A DNA stretch of 64,000 nucleotides, from the NCBI GenBank assembly GCA_038234715.1, contig JBBQTD010000011.1, positions 1 through 64,000 on the forward strand, written 5' to 3'. Position numbers and translations under genes: made by a program. Positions within the stretch are counted from its first letter, which is position 1; each line of letters starts with the position of its first letter. The notes beneath the pieces are model-generated. The model made no database searches, had not been told where the DNA came from, and saw only the letters and a list, made by a program, of their open reading frames with translations. The stretch comes from SZAS-103 sp038234715. Lineage in GTDB: Bacteria; Pseudomonadota; Gammaproteobacteria; Xanthomonadales; Xanthomonadaceae. This document shows, one piece after another, positions 44,917 to 52,903 of this stretch.

Positions 44917-46644
44917 TCATGGCGATGGTGTACCGGCGAGGATCGATTCTGCCAGCGCGATCGCGTGCCCGTAGTCCGGAACGAAATGCAGCTCGCCGTC
45001 GCGATCGCCCAGGTGCATGTCCACGATCACGCGCTGCGGCTGCGCCTGCAGGCCGGACACGACCAGCACGATGCCCTTGCGGCGGCAGCGATCGGCGAGG
45101 GCGGTCAGCGCATGCACGCCGCTCGCATCAATGAACGGGACCAGCCGCATGCGCAGGATGAATACCCTGGGCGTCACGATGAGCCTGTCGAGCAGGCTGT
45201 CCAGCCGATTGGCCGCACCAAAGAACAACGGTCCGCTGATCTGGAACGCCTCGACGCCCTTCGGCAACTGCGCGCGCTGATAGGTATCGGCGACGCCTGC
45301 ATCATCATCCAGGCCCCGGGCTGCCCCGCTGTCGTTCTCGTCGAGCACGCGCACGCCGGTACTGACCTCGAACGCCTCGGCCATCCGGAACATGAAGACG
45401 AAGGAGGCGACCACGATGCCGACTTCGATCGCGACGGTGAGATCGAAGAACACGGTCAGCCCGAAGGTCAGCAGCAACACCAGCAGATCGCCTTTCGGAG
45501 CCGAAAACGTGTGCACGAAATGTTCATATTCGCTCATGTTCCAGGCCACGACCAGCAGCACCGCGGCAAGCGCCGCGAGTGGCACGTAATGCATCTGCGG
45601 CCCGAGCAGCAGCATGAACAACAGCAGGAAAACCGCATGCAGCATGCCGGCGATGGGCGACTTTCCACCGGCGCGCACGTTGGTCGCGGTGCGCGCGATC
45701 GCGCCGGTCGCGGGCAGGCCGCCGAACAGTGCGGAACCGACATTCGCCAGGCCTTGCGCGACGAGTTCGCAATTGGAACGGTGACGCGCGCCGATCATGC
45801 CGTCGGCGACGACCGCCGAAAGCAGTGATTCAACGGCGGCCAGGAACGCGATCGTGAACGAGCTGGGTAGCAGTTCAAGGGTGCGCGAGAAAGGGATCTG
45901 CGGAAACGCGAAGATCGGCAGCGACGAGGGCAGGTTGCCGAAGCGCGTGCCGATGGTTTCGGCCGGCAAGGCGAAGCCCACGCTGACTGCGGTGCACAGC
46001 AGCAACGCGATCAGGAAAGCCGGCCAGCCGGGTCGCCAGCGACGCAGCGCGATGATGGCGCCGAGGGTCAATGCCGCAAGCGCGACCGCTGCGGGTTGCG
46101 CGGTTGCGATGTGTCTGGCAAACGCAGCCCAGCGCGCGAAGAAATCCACGGGCACCTTGTCCATGTGCAGACCGAGCAGGTCCTTCACCTGGCTCGAGAA
46201 AATGCTGACCGCGATGCCTGCGGTGAAACCGGTGATCACCGGTTGCGGCATGTACTTCATCAGCGTGCCGAGACGCATCAATCCTGCCGCGATCAGCATC
46301 AGCCCCGCGAGCAGCGTGCACAGGATCAGGCCACCGAAGCCGAACTTCTGGATCACCACGAACACGACCGGCACGAACGCGGCGGTCGGTCCGCCAATCT
46401 GCACGCGCGAGCCACCGAACACCGAGATCAGGAAGCCCGCGACAATCGCGGTGTAGAGGCCTTTCTCGGGGGTCGTGCCACTCGCGATCGCAAGCGCCAT
46501 CGCCAGCGGCAATGCGACGACCGCGACAGTGAGGCCGGCGATCGCATCCGCACGCAGATCACCCCAGCCGTAGCCGCCACGCAGGACTGTGTAGAGCTTT
46601 GGGATGAACTGACGTGCGTAGAATCTGGCCGCTTGCTGTTGCAC
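44917..46644 (-). CDS. SulP family anion transporter with STAS domain
   Basis: A 575-residue inner-membrane protein from a GTG at 46644 with AAGGA five bases upstream; another GTG lies at 46662. The first 400 residues contain 10-12 membrane segments with the SulP signatures LTVAVVALPLAMALAIASG and the repeat TATNVRAGGKSPIAGMLHA. Residues 440-570 form a cytoplasmic STAS domain (AFQISGPLFFGAANRL, RMRLVPFIDASGVHAL). It may carry sulfate, bicarbonate or a dicarboxylate; the ion cannot be told. It overlaps no neighbour but is close behind thiD. Confidence 0.9.
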   Translation of the reverse strand: MQQQAARFYARQFIPKLYTVLRGGYGWGDLRADAIAGLTVAVVALPLAMALAIASGTTPEKGLYTAIVAGFLISVFGGSRVQIGGPTAAFVPVVFVVIQKFGFGGLILCTLLAGLMLIAAGLMRLGTLMKYMPQPVITGFTAGIAVSIFSSQVKDLLGLHMDKVPVDFFARWAAFARHIATAQPAAVALAALTLGAIIALRRWRPGWPAFLIALLLCTAVSVGFALPAETIGTRFGNLPSSLPIFAFPQIPFSRTLELLPSSFTIAFLAAVESLLSAVVADGMIGARHRSNCELVAQGLANVGSALFGGLPATGAIARTATNVRAGGKSPIAGMLHAVFLLLFMLLLGPQMHYVPLAALAAVLLVVAWNMSEYEHFVHTFSAPKGDLLVLLLTFGLTVFFDLTVAIEVGIVVASFVFMFRMAEAFEVSTGVRVLDENDSGAARGLDDDAGVADTYQRAQLPKGVEAFQISGPLFFGAANRLDSLLDRLIVTPRVFILRMRLVPFIDASGVHALTALADRCRRKGIVLVVSGLQAQPQRVIVDMHLGDRDGELHFVPDYGHAIALAESILAGTPSP

Positions 46645-46686
46645 TACCTTCCTTTGGCGCACAAGGCTTTCAGGACAATAGCGATC

Positions 46687-47292
46687 TCATCGGCTCGATG
46701 TGGTAGTGCAATGTGCAGCCTTTTCGAGCGCTTCATTCCAACCGGTCGTGGGATTGAAATTAGCGACGAGTCCATCGCCCTTGATGCCGGTAAATGCGTC
46801 CATTCCGTGTTGAATCATGTACTCGGGCTGATAGTCAGGCGGGCCGATCCCACGAATTTTCGCGCAGATTGATGCCAACTCGGTCTTGTCGTCGGCTGTT
46901 CGTTGAATCTCCTGACCCATGTGGGTTTTCCTGTTCTCTTCGAGGCTGTCGAAGTCCTGCGCGAGCAGCGCGGAAAAAGCGTCATGGGCCGTAGCATCCA
47001 CTACTCTCAGAGCATCAAAGCGACCATAGGTGCCAGCAAGCCAGTAGAGAAAAACCGCTTCCTTGTAGTTGTCTTCGCTGATGCACTTCGCCACCCCTTT
47101 GAGAAGGTCGGCGGGCGTGTAGATGTTCTTTACCTGCTCCGAAGAGATGCAGTCGAGAGGGTGATTGGACTTGAGATTTCCGGGAGTCGAATAGTTGGTA
47201 ACGCGACGCTGCGTGCCTTGTGTTTGCGCGGAAGCAGGAACCGGAAGCGAGGCGACCAGCATCGCAAAACTTGAGAGCATGATTGTTTTCAT
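46687..47292 (-). CDS. Secreted hypothetical protein
   Basis: A 201-residue protein from the ATG at 47292, with signal peptide MKTIMLSSFAMLVASLPVPASA. The mature part has four cysteines (DCISSEQ, KCISED, ICAKI, HCTTT) likely forming disulfides. Helical repeat-like stretches such as YTPADLLKGVAKCI and AVFLYWLAGTYGRFDALRV suggest a small SEL1/TPR-like solenoid. Similar proteins occur in Xanthomonas relatives without known function. The longer frame to 47376 runs into phoH and is unlikely. Confidence 0.6.
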   Translation of the reverse strand: MKTIMLSSFAMLVASLPVPASAQTQGTQRRVTNYSTPGNLKSNHPLDCISSEQVKNIYTPADLLKGVAKCISEDNYKEAVFLYWLAGTYGRFDALRVVDATAHDAFSALLAQDFDSLEENRKTHMGQEIQRTADDKTELASICAKIRGIGPPDYQPEYMIQHGMDAFTGIKGDGLVANFNPTTGWNEALEKAAHCTTTSSR

Positions 47293-47329
47293 GGATTTCT
47301 TCAGTGTCGACTGATGAACAGGATTTGCA

Positions 47330-48760
47330 TCACAGCACTTCCGAAGCAAAATCCGCCAACCGCGACCGCTCCCCACGGCGCAGCGTGATGTGCGCGCTGT
47401 GTGCCCAGCCCTTGAACCGATCCACCGCGTAGGTCAGGCCCGACGTCGTCTCGGTGAGGTAGGGTGTGTCGATCTGCTCGACGTTGCCAAGGCAGATGAT
47501 CTTGGTGCCAGGGCCGGCGCGGGTGACCAGGGTTTTCATCTGCTTGGGCGTGAGGTTCTGCGCTTCGTCGAGGATCAGCCAGCGACTGAGGAACGTGCGG
47601 CCGCGCATGAAGTTCAGCGAACGGATCTTGATCCGCGACGCGAGCAGATCGTTTGTCGCCGCACGGCCCCAGGCTCCGCCTTCCTGGGGCGTGCGGGTGA
47701 GCACTTCGAGGTTGTCGGTCAACGCGCCCATCCACGGCGTCATCTTTTCTTCCTCGGTGCCGGGCAGGAAGCCGATGTCTTCGCCGACACTGACTGTTGC
47801 GCGGGTCATGATGATTTCGCGGTAGCGCTGCTGGTCCATCGTCTGCGCAAGGCCAGCGGCCAGCGCGAGCAGGGTCTTGCCCGTCCCGGCCGTACCAAGA
47901 AGCGTGACGAAATCGATCTCCGGGTCCATCAATGCATTCAGCGCGAAGTTCTGCTCGCGGTTGCGCGCGGTGATGCCCCAGACCGAGCGCTGCGAATGAC
48001 GGAAATCGTCGACGATCCGCAACACCGCGCGATCGCCATCGACTTTCGAGACGCACAGCTCCACCTCGTTGTCGCCGGGCATGTACAGGAACTGGTTCGG
48101 GAACCACTCCTCGTCCTCGCCGCGCTTGACCTCGTAGAACGTGTGGCCTTTTTCGGTCCACGAACGCAGGTCCTTCTCGTGGCGGTCCCAGAAATCCGCC
48201 GGGAGCTGAGACGCGCCGGTGTAGAGCAGGCTGAAATCGTCGAGCGCGCGGTCGTTCTCGTAGTCCTCTGCAACGATGCCAGTGATTGACGCCTTGATGC
48301 GCATGTTGATGTCTTTCGACACCAGCACCACCGGCACGCCGGGGTTCAATTCGCGCAGCTCGATGACGGCGGCAAGGATCTGGTTATCCGGCAAGTGCGA
48401 TTTCGATGCGCTTCCGCTCGCTGCGCCCGCCGCGGCTTTCTTCTTCGCTTCACCGCCGTGGATCTGGAACAGCAGGTTGCCGATGCTGTCGCTGGACTTG
48501 AGCTGCAGCGCCTTCGGGCGGATCAGCTTGAGTCCCGACTCGATCTTCCCGGCGCCGTTGGTTTCGATCAGCTCGTTGATGAATCGGCTGACCTGGCGCG
48601 CGTTGCGGCTGACCTCCGAGTTGCCTTTCTTCGCCGCGTCGAGTTCCTCGATCACCATCATCGGCAGGAACACGTCGTGTTCCTCGAACTTGAACAACGC
48701 GGTCGGGTCGTGCATCAGCACGTTGGTGTCGAGGACGTAGATACGTTTGCCTTTGGTCAT
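47330..48760 (-). CDS. phoH: PIN-PhoH family ATPase/ribonuclease
   Basis: A 476-residue two-domain protein. Residues 5-150 are a PIN nuclease domain with acidic residues in YVLDTNVLMHDP, MVIEELDAAKKGN and LVSKDINMRIKA. Residues 260-470 are a PhoH P-loop ATPase: Walker A GTAGTGKTLLALAAG and Walker B WLILDEAQNLTPKQMK. PIN-PhoH proteins (PhoH2/YlaK type) are RNA helicase-ribonucleases in species where tested. Despite the name it has no visible Pho box here. The link to RNA turnover is by family. Confidence 0.9.
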   Translation of the reverse strand: MTKGKRIYVLDTNVLMHDPTALFKFEEHDVFLPMMVIEELDAAKKGNSEVSRNARQVSRFINELIETNGAGKIESGLKLIRPKALQLKSSDSIGNLLFQIHGGEAKKKAAAGAASGSASKSHLPDNQILAAVIELRELNPGVPVVLVSKDINMRIKASITGIVAEDYENDRALDDFSLLYTGASQLPADFWDRHEKDLRSWTEKGHTFYEVKRGEDEEWFPNQFLYMPGDNEVELCVSKVDGDRAVLRIVDDFRHSQRSVWGITARNREQNFALNALMDPEIDFVTLLGTAGTGKTLLALAAGLAQTMDQQRYREIIMTRATVSVGEDIGFLPGTEEEKMTPWMGALTDNLEVLTRTPQEGGAWGRAATNDLLASRIKIRSLNFMRGRTFLSRWLILDEAQNLTPKQMKTLVTRAGPGTKIICLGNVEQIDTPYLTETTSGLTYAVDRFKGWAHSAHITLRRGERSRLADFASEVL

Positions 48761-48798
48761 ATCGTTTCCTTCGTCACTTCATTACCTTTGTTTGATTG

Positions 48799-48910
48799 AT
48801 CGGGAGATTGGGCATCCTGCCCAACTCCCGATACGCACGAGGCAAGCACAGCTCGCCTCGTGCTCCGCGTGCGCCCTGTGGGCGCGTGCGATCGGCACTT
48901 CCGTGTGCCG
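48799..48910. repeat. Four consecutive hairpins between bcp and phoH
   Basis: Stem 1 pairs ATCGGGAG plus TTGGGC with their complements (48799-48832, one mismatch). Stem 2 is GCACGAGGC/GCCTCGTGC (48835-48863). Stem 3 is GCGCCC/GGGCGC (48871-48885). Stem 4 is CGGCAC/GTGCCG (48893-48910). None has a T-run. They lie in the leader between two minus-strand genes and could be REP-type DNA or mRNA-stabilising structures. Confidence 0.55.
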
Positions 48911-49004
48911 AAACGGCGGTCGAGTTCGGGGCGAGGCAAGGAAGATTGGGGCTGCGGGTTTTGCGCATGGACGAGCTGAAGCCGAGAGATGCGCAAGGTC
49001 GGGG

Positions 49005-49481
49005 TCACTTCGCTTTTTGAAGCAGTTTGAGAGCGGCGAGCACGGCCTCGGCGTGGCCGGGGACTTTGACTGGGCGCCAGGTTTCGCGGATGGTGCCGGT
49101 CGGGTCGATCAGGAAGGTGCTGCGCACGATGCCGAGGACCTTTTTGCCGTACATGTTTTTTTCGTGGATCACGTCGAAGGCCCTGCACACGGCTTCGTCG
49201 GTGTCGCTGACAAGGTCGAACCTGAAGCCTTGCTTCGTGCAGAAGTTCTGGTGCGACTTCACCGAGTCTCGCGACACGCCAAGCACGGTTGCGTCGAGCT
49301 GCTTGAACTTTGGAAGAAGGGCGTTGAAGTCGTTGCCTTCGATCGTGCAGCCAGGCGTACTGTCCTTCGGGTAGAAGTACAGCACCAGCCAGCGATCGGC
49401 GTAGTCAGCGAAGCTGGCGGGTCCGCCAGTGGAAAGGGTGAATGCGAGCTGCGGGATACGGTCGCCGGAATCGGGCATCAT
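49005..49481 (-). CDS. bcp: Thioredoxin-dependent peroxiredoxin Bcp
   Basis: A 158-residue cytoplasmic peroxiredoxin. The peroxidatic cysteine is in YFYPKDSTPGCTIEGNDF (Cys45 region), and there are further cysteines in NFCTKQG and AVCRAFD. The pattern FLIDPTGTIRETWRPVKVPGHAEAVL is typical of Bcp. It uses thioredoxin to remove organic peroxides. Two adjacent ATGs make the start ambiguous by one residue. It follows gcvR by 49 bases, an order known from Xanthomonas relatives. Confidence 0.93.
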   Translation of the reverse strand: MMPDSGDRIPQLAFTLSTGGPASFADYADRWLVLYFYPKDSTPGCTIEGNDFNALLPKFKQLDATVLGVSRDSVKSHQNFCTKQGFRFDLVSDTDEAVCRAFDVIHEKNMYGKKVLGIVRSTFLIDPTGTIRETWRPVKVPGHAEAVLAALKLLQKAK

Positions 49482-49502
49482 CGATCTCGTGGGGGCAACA
49501 TC

Positions 49503-49540
49503 AGAACTTCCAGCTCTAGAACTTCCGGCTCTAAAACTTC
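49503..49540. repeat. 15-bp tandem repeat at the gcvR 3' end
   Basis: AGAACTTCCAGCTCT, AGAACTTCCGGCTCT and a partial AAAACTTC follow each other. On the minus strand each copy reads AAG TTY followed by a stop (TAG, TAG, then TGA), so gcvR ends in a Lys-Phe-stop unit that has been duplicated twice downstream. Confidence 0.7.
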
Positions 49541-50130
49541 ATCGGATCCATGATCGCGTCAAGGTTCAGATGGTCGCAAAACTCGAGGAAATCGTCGCGC
49601 AGCGCGGCGATGTGCATCGTCGTCGGTACGCCGATCGTGAGCTGCGCGGTGAACATTTCCGCGCCGGTCTGCATCGCGCGATAACGCGAGCAATTCAGGC
49701 TCTCGATGGTGATGCCGAGGCGATCGAAGAAATCGGCGAGCTGGAACAGGATGCCGGGCTTGTCGGCGGCAACGACTTCGACGAGGTAGGGCAGCAGGTT
49801 GGTCTGCAGGGGCTTGGGCGATGTGCGGTTCCACATCAGCTTGAGGCCTTTCTCCTCGCGCTCGAGGCGCGTGAGTGCGGATTCGAGCTTGGCCACTGCG
49901 TCCCACGAGCCGACCGCGAGCGCCGTCACCGAGACATCGTGGCCCACGCTGGACAGGCGCGCGTCGGCGAGATTGCAGCCGCTTTCGGCGATGCGGCGGC
50001 TGAGCGCAAGCAGCGGCGAATCCGGATGCGCGGAATTGGCGTTGATCAGCAGGTGGTTTTCGTTCGCTGCGGGGCGAATGGAGGACGTATCGTCGGTCAA
50101 GGAGATTCCGTTGCGGCGAGCGGGAGGCAT
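49531..50130 (-). CDS. gcvR: GcvR-like glycine cleavage regulator (two ACT domains)
   Basis: A 199-residue protein. Residues 20-95 and 105-190 look like paired ACT domains (NSAHPDSPLLALSRRIAESG, and VVAADKPGILFQLADFFDRLGI), the layout of GcvR, which binds glycine and restrains GcvA in E. coli. The C-terminus is unusual in being followed by repeated copies of its last codons. It is next to bcp, and dapA lies divergently upstream, as in related genomes. The regulatory partner is not in the window. Confidence 0.85.
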   Translation of the reverse strand: MPPARRNGISLTDDTSSIRPAANENHLLINANSAHPDSPLLALSRRIAESGCNLADARLSSVGHDVSVTALAVGSWDAVAKLESALTRLEREEKGLKLMWNRTSPKPLQTNLLPYLVEVVAADKPGILFQLADFFDRLGITIESLNCSRYRAMQTGAEMFTAQLTIGVPTTMHIAALRDDFLEFCDHLNLDAIMDPMKF

Positions 50131-50387
50131 GACTTGGTCGAGCGCTTAACCTTCGTTGAAGCTGTACGGCAGCCGCATTCCGACCACCACACCGATGCCA
50201 GCATACTTGTCACCGCTTCCGCGCCGCAAGTAACATCCACGCCTGACCGCAGCATAGTCCTCCCTGATCAGGAGGCCGCACCCGTCGACCAGATCGGGAT
50301 GGAAGCGGGGGATTCGAATGGATCAGGAGCCCCCAGCCCTCGGCAGGCTGCGCGGGATTCAACGCGGCATCTTCATGGAAGCTCCAT

Positions 50388-51293
50388 TTGCGCATCGAAG
50401 GCTCCATCACAGCGTTGGCAACCCCATTCACGGCTGCCGGCGACATCGACTACCCGGCTTGGCAGCGTCTGCTGGAAGCCCAGGTCGCGGGCGGGACCCA
50501 GGCCATCGTGGTTGCCGGTTCGACCGGTGAAGCCGCGACGCTGGACGAGGCGGAGTTCGATCGTCTGCTCACGACCACGGTCGAGTTGATAGCCGGGCGC
50601 ATGCCTGTGCTTGCCGGGACCGGCCTGCAGAGCACCGCCAAGACCATCGCCCACACCCGCCGCGCGCGCGATTTCGGCGCGAATGCAGCCCTTATCGTGA
50701 CACCCCCGTACATCCGCCCGACCCAGGCCGGACTGCTGGTCCATTACACCGTGCTCGCCGAACAGGGTGGCCTGCCGATCGTGCTCTACAACGTGCCAAG
50801 CCGTACCGGTTGCGACCTGTTGCCGGACACCGTGGCCCAGCTGCGCGTGCATCCGCAAATCGTCGGCATCAAGGAGGCGCGCGGCGAAGTCGAGCGCATC
50901 CGTGCGCTACTGCCGTTGCGTGGCGCGGATTTCACGGTTCTGAGCGGCGACGACCCGACTGCCGGTGCGGCCATGCTGGCCGGCGCCGACGGATTGATTT
51001 CGGTGGCATCGAATGTGATTCCGGCAGCGATCCGCCGTCTGTGCGACCATGCGCGCGCCGGCAATACCGCGGCTGTAGCAGCGGCCGAGGTTCGGCTCAA
51101 GCCGCTGCTGGCTTTCCTCGGCGTGGAGCCCAACCCGATTCCCGTCAAGGCGCTGCTGGCGCGGATGGGTATCGGTATCGGCATGCGCCTGCCCCTGCTG
51201 CCGCTGTCATCGCAATACGCGCGCGAGGCGATCGCCATGGCGGCCGCCTGCAATGTGCTCGAGTCCGAACCAGCCGGCCCCCTGGCTGCCTGA
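50388..51293 (+). CDS. dapA: 4-hydroxy-tetrahydrodipicolinate synthase
   Basis: A 301-residue TIM-barrel aldolase that condenses pyruvate with aspartate semialdehyde in lysine and diaminopimelate synthesis. The start is a TTG at 50388 with GGAAG six bases upstream; an ATG at 50375 is out of frame. The Schiff-base lysine is in QIVGIKEARGEVER, the catalytic tyrosine in LPIVLYNVPSRTG, and the substrate loop is VVAGSTGEAATLDEAE. It leads the dapA-bamC pair, as in E. coli. Confidence 0.93.
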   Translation: MRIEGSITALATPFTAAGDIDYPAWQRLLEAQVAGGTQAIVVAGSTGEAATLDEAEFDRLLTTTVELIAGRMPVLAGTGLQSTAKTIAHTRRARDFGANAALIVTPPYIRPTQAGLLVHYTVLAEQGGLPIVLYNVPSRTGCDLLPDTVAQLRVHPQIVGIKEARGEVERIRALLPLRGADFTVLSGDDPTAGAAMLAGADGLISVASNVIPAAIRRLCDHARAGNTAAVAAAEVRLKPLLAFLGVEPNPIPVKALLARMGIGIGMRLPLLPLSSQYAREAIAMAAACNVLESEPAGPLAA

Positions 51294-51347
51294 CGCCATC
51301 GCTGCACAAGAACACGTCCCTGCTTGCCCAATTTCCAGGAGAACCCG

Positions 51348-51881
51348 ATGTCGCTTTCCATGTCCACCGCTCGCGCCATGCTGGCAACGACGCTCACCGC
51401 AGCGCTGCTCGCAGGCACGGGTTGCAGTTGGTTGCACCGCCCGGATGGCAGCCTGAAATTCGTTCCGCACCGCCACAATTCCGATTACGTGCAGAGCCAG
51501 GAGAATCGCCCGCTCGAGGTGCCGCCCGACCTCGACACGCCGGCGACCGATCCCACCATGCAGATTCCAGTCGTGCATGGATCCACGTCGTCCGCTGCGC
51601 CGACGAACGGAAATCCGAGCTTCATGATGACGGACAGCGTTGGTGGCAGTTGGGATCGCATCGGGCGGGCGCTAGACCGCATTGGCGGCGTGACCGTTAC
51701 CCAGCGATCGCGGCTGATCAACAGCTACGAAGTGCAGTACAAGGGGGCCACCGTGCTGCTGCGCGCGACTTCCGAAGGCGCGCAATCGACCCGCGTGGAC
51801 GCCGTCGGCGCCGATGGCCAGCCCATCCGTTCGCCTGAAGCCGTCGAACTGCTCCGCCTCCTCCGCGACAGGATTGGGTGA
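51348..51881 (+). CDS. bamC: BamC/NlpB-like outer-membrane lipoprotein
   Basis: A 177-residue lipoprotein from the ATG at 51348, with AGGAG seven bases upstream. The lipobox LLAGTGC gives a lipidated cysteine near residue 26. The following ENRPLEVPPDLDTP resembles the unstructured BamC stretch that contacts BamD. The C-terminal half contains one helix-grip-like domain (SWDRIGRALDRIGGVTV), so it is shorter than E. coli BamC, which has two. Position right after dapA supports the assignment. It would act in the outer-membrane protein assembly machine. Confidence 0.7.
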   Translation: MSLSMSTARAMLATTLTAALLAGTGCSWLHRPDGSLKFVPHRHNSDYVQSQENRPLEVPPDLDTPATDPTMQIPVVHGSTSSAAPTNGNPSFMMTDSVGGSWDRIGRALDRIGGVTVTQRSRLINSYEVQYKGATVLLRATSEGAQSTRVDAVGADGQPIRSPEAVELLRLLRDRIG

Positions 51882-51893
51882 AGAGCCGCGCTG

Positions 51894-52050
51894 ACGAACT
51901 GCCAGTGGCAGTTCGTGCGGCGATGAACGCCCGGAAGGGCTGGATGAAGAAGGCCTGCTGCAGGCCATTGGCCTGCGGCCTGATGAACGCCCGACGGCTG
52001 TGCCGGCGGGCCGGATGAAGCTGATGCCCCTCTCCCGGGGTGAGAGGGGC
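51894..52050. repeat. Chain of five small palindromes spaced by GATGAA
   Basis: Palindromes at 51894-51916 (perfect 11-bp arms), 51929-51940, 51952-51966, 51989-52011 and 52026-52050 (CCCCTCTC type) are separated by GATGAA at 51922, 51943, 51982 and 52013. The block begins 13 bases after the bamC stop. A modular repeat of this kind suggests REP-like mobile DNA or an mRNA 3' structure. Confidence 0.65.
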
Positions 52051-52126
52051 TTCAAGAACTCCCGCTTGAGGGCTCAAGCGCGACTCACTCGCAGTCCTCC
52101 CGTGTTGGGAGCCCCTCGCCACACCG

Positions 52127-52450
52127 TCAGCGCTGCAATTCGGACAACTTGTTCGGGACCTTGTCCCATTCGGCGGCGTCCGCCGGCGCATCGATGCGCG
52201 TGGTGATCACTGGCCACGCCTTCGACAATTCGGCATTGAGCGCAATGAAGCCCTCCTGGCCGGCCGGCACATCGTCTTCCGGATAGATCGCGTTGACCGG
52301 ACATTCTGGCTCGCACAAGGTGCAGTCGATGCACTCGTCGGGATCGATGACCAGGAAGTTCGGCCCGACGTGGAAGCAGTCGACCGGACATACCTCGACG
52401 CAGTCTGTGTACTTGCAGCGGATGCAACTCTCGGTCACGACGAAAGGCAT
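52127..52450 (-). CDS. fdxA: 7Fe-8S ferredoxin FdxA
   Basis: A 107-residue ferredoxin from the ATG at 52450 (MPFVVTESCIRCKYTDC). Cysteine spacing fits one 3Fe-4S and one 4Fe-4S cluster: CIRCKYTDCVEVCPVDC, then CIDCTLCEPECP. The 50-residue C-terminal extension is the Azotobacter-type FdxA tail. It carries electrons in the cytoplasm, with the partner unknown. A longer frame to 52570 crosses a terminator and is rejected. Confidence 0.93.
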   Translation of the reverse strand: MPFVVTESCIRCKYTDCVEVCPVDCFHVGPNFLVIDPDECIDCTLCEPECPVNAIYPEDDVPAGQEGFIALNAELSKAWPVITTRIDAPADAAEWDKVPNKLSELQR

Positions 52451-52500
52451 TGGGATTCCGGCGAAGAACGAATCGGGTCGCGCTAGTTTAACGGCTCGCC

Positions 52501-52531
52501 AAAAAAAAGCCCGCGCATCGCTGCACGGGGC
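52501..52531 (-). terminator. Rho-independent terminator after tRNA-Glu
   Basis: On the minus strand a GC-rich hairpin (52509-52531, about nine pairs with one bulge and one mismatch) is followed by eight T residues (52508-52501). It lies between the tRNA gene and fdxA, so it should end the tRNA transcript and keep fdxA separate. Confidence 0.7.
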
Positions 52532-52680
52532 CGGGTGTTTATCTGCACGCCCGCTTGTCGACGCGGGCATTCATAGAAAGTGCGCACATGGATGTGCGCT
52601 GGTAAAAGCTCCGGAGCTATGGAGGACTATTCCGCAACGCCGTCCAACACCGCAGCAAAGACGGATCTTTGCACAAACAA

Positions 52681-52756
52681 TGGTGCTCCCTACGAGGTTC
52701 GAACTCGTGTTCCCGCCTTGAGAGGGCAGTGTCCTGGGCCACTAGACGAAGGGAGC
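52681..52756 (-). tRNA. tRNA-Glu (anticodon CTC)
   Basis: A 76-base tRNA including encoded CCA. The acceptor stem is GCTCCCT/AGGGAGC, the D arm GTC...GAC, the anticodon stem CTGCC/GGCGG with loop CTCTCAA giving anticodon CTC, and the T arm has TTCGAAC in its loop. The CGTCTAGTGGCCCAGGAC D-region is typical of bacterial tRNA-Glu. It decodes GAG, a major glutamate codon at this GC content. Confidence 0.96.
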
Positions 52757-52781
52757 GGGGTGCAAATGAACCCGACGCGTT

Positions 52782-52787
52782 AGTATA
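52782..52787 (-). promoter_or_regulatory. Probable -10 box of the tRNA-Glu promoter
   Basis: TATACT on the minus strand lies 26 bases before the tRNA and is followed by a GC-rich stretch (GCGTCGGG) like the discriminators of stringently controlled stable-RNA promoters. No well-spaced -35 box stands out. Confidence 0.45.
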
Positions 52788-52903
52788 TCAGCTGTTTTGT
52801 GCGAGTCTTCCGCAACAGCCAATCACGCGATGCCATTGCGGACCGTCTCGATTCGTTGTCATCCACCACCCACCAACGCAAGGACAGCGGCTTCGCCGCG
52901 AGC

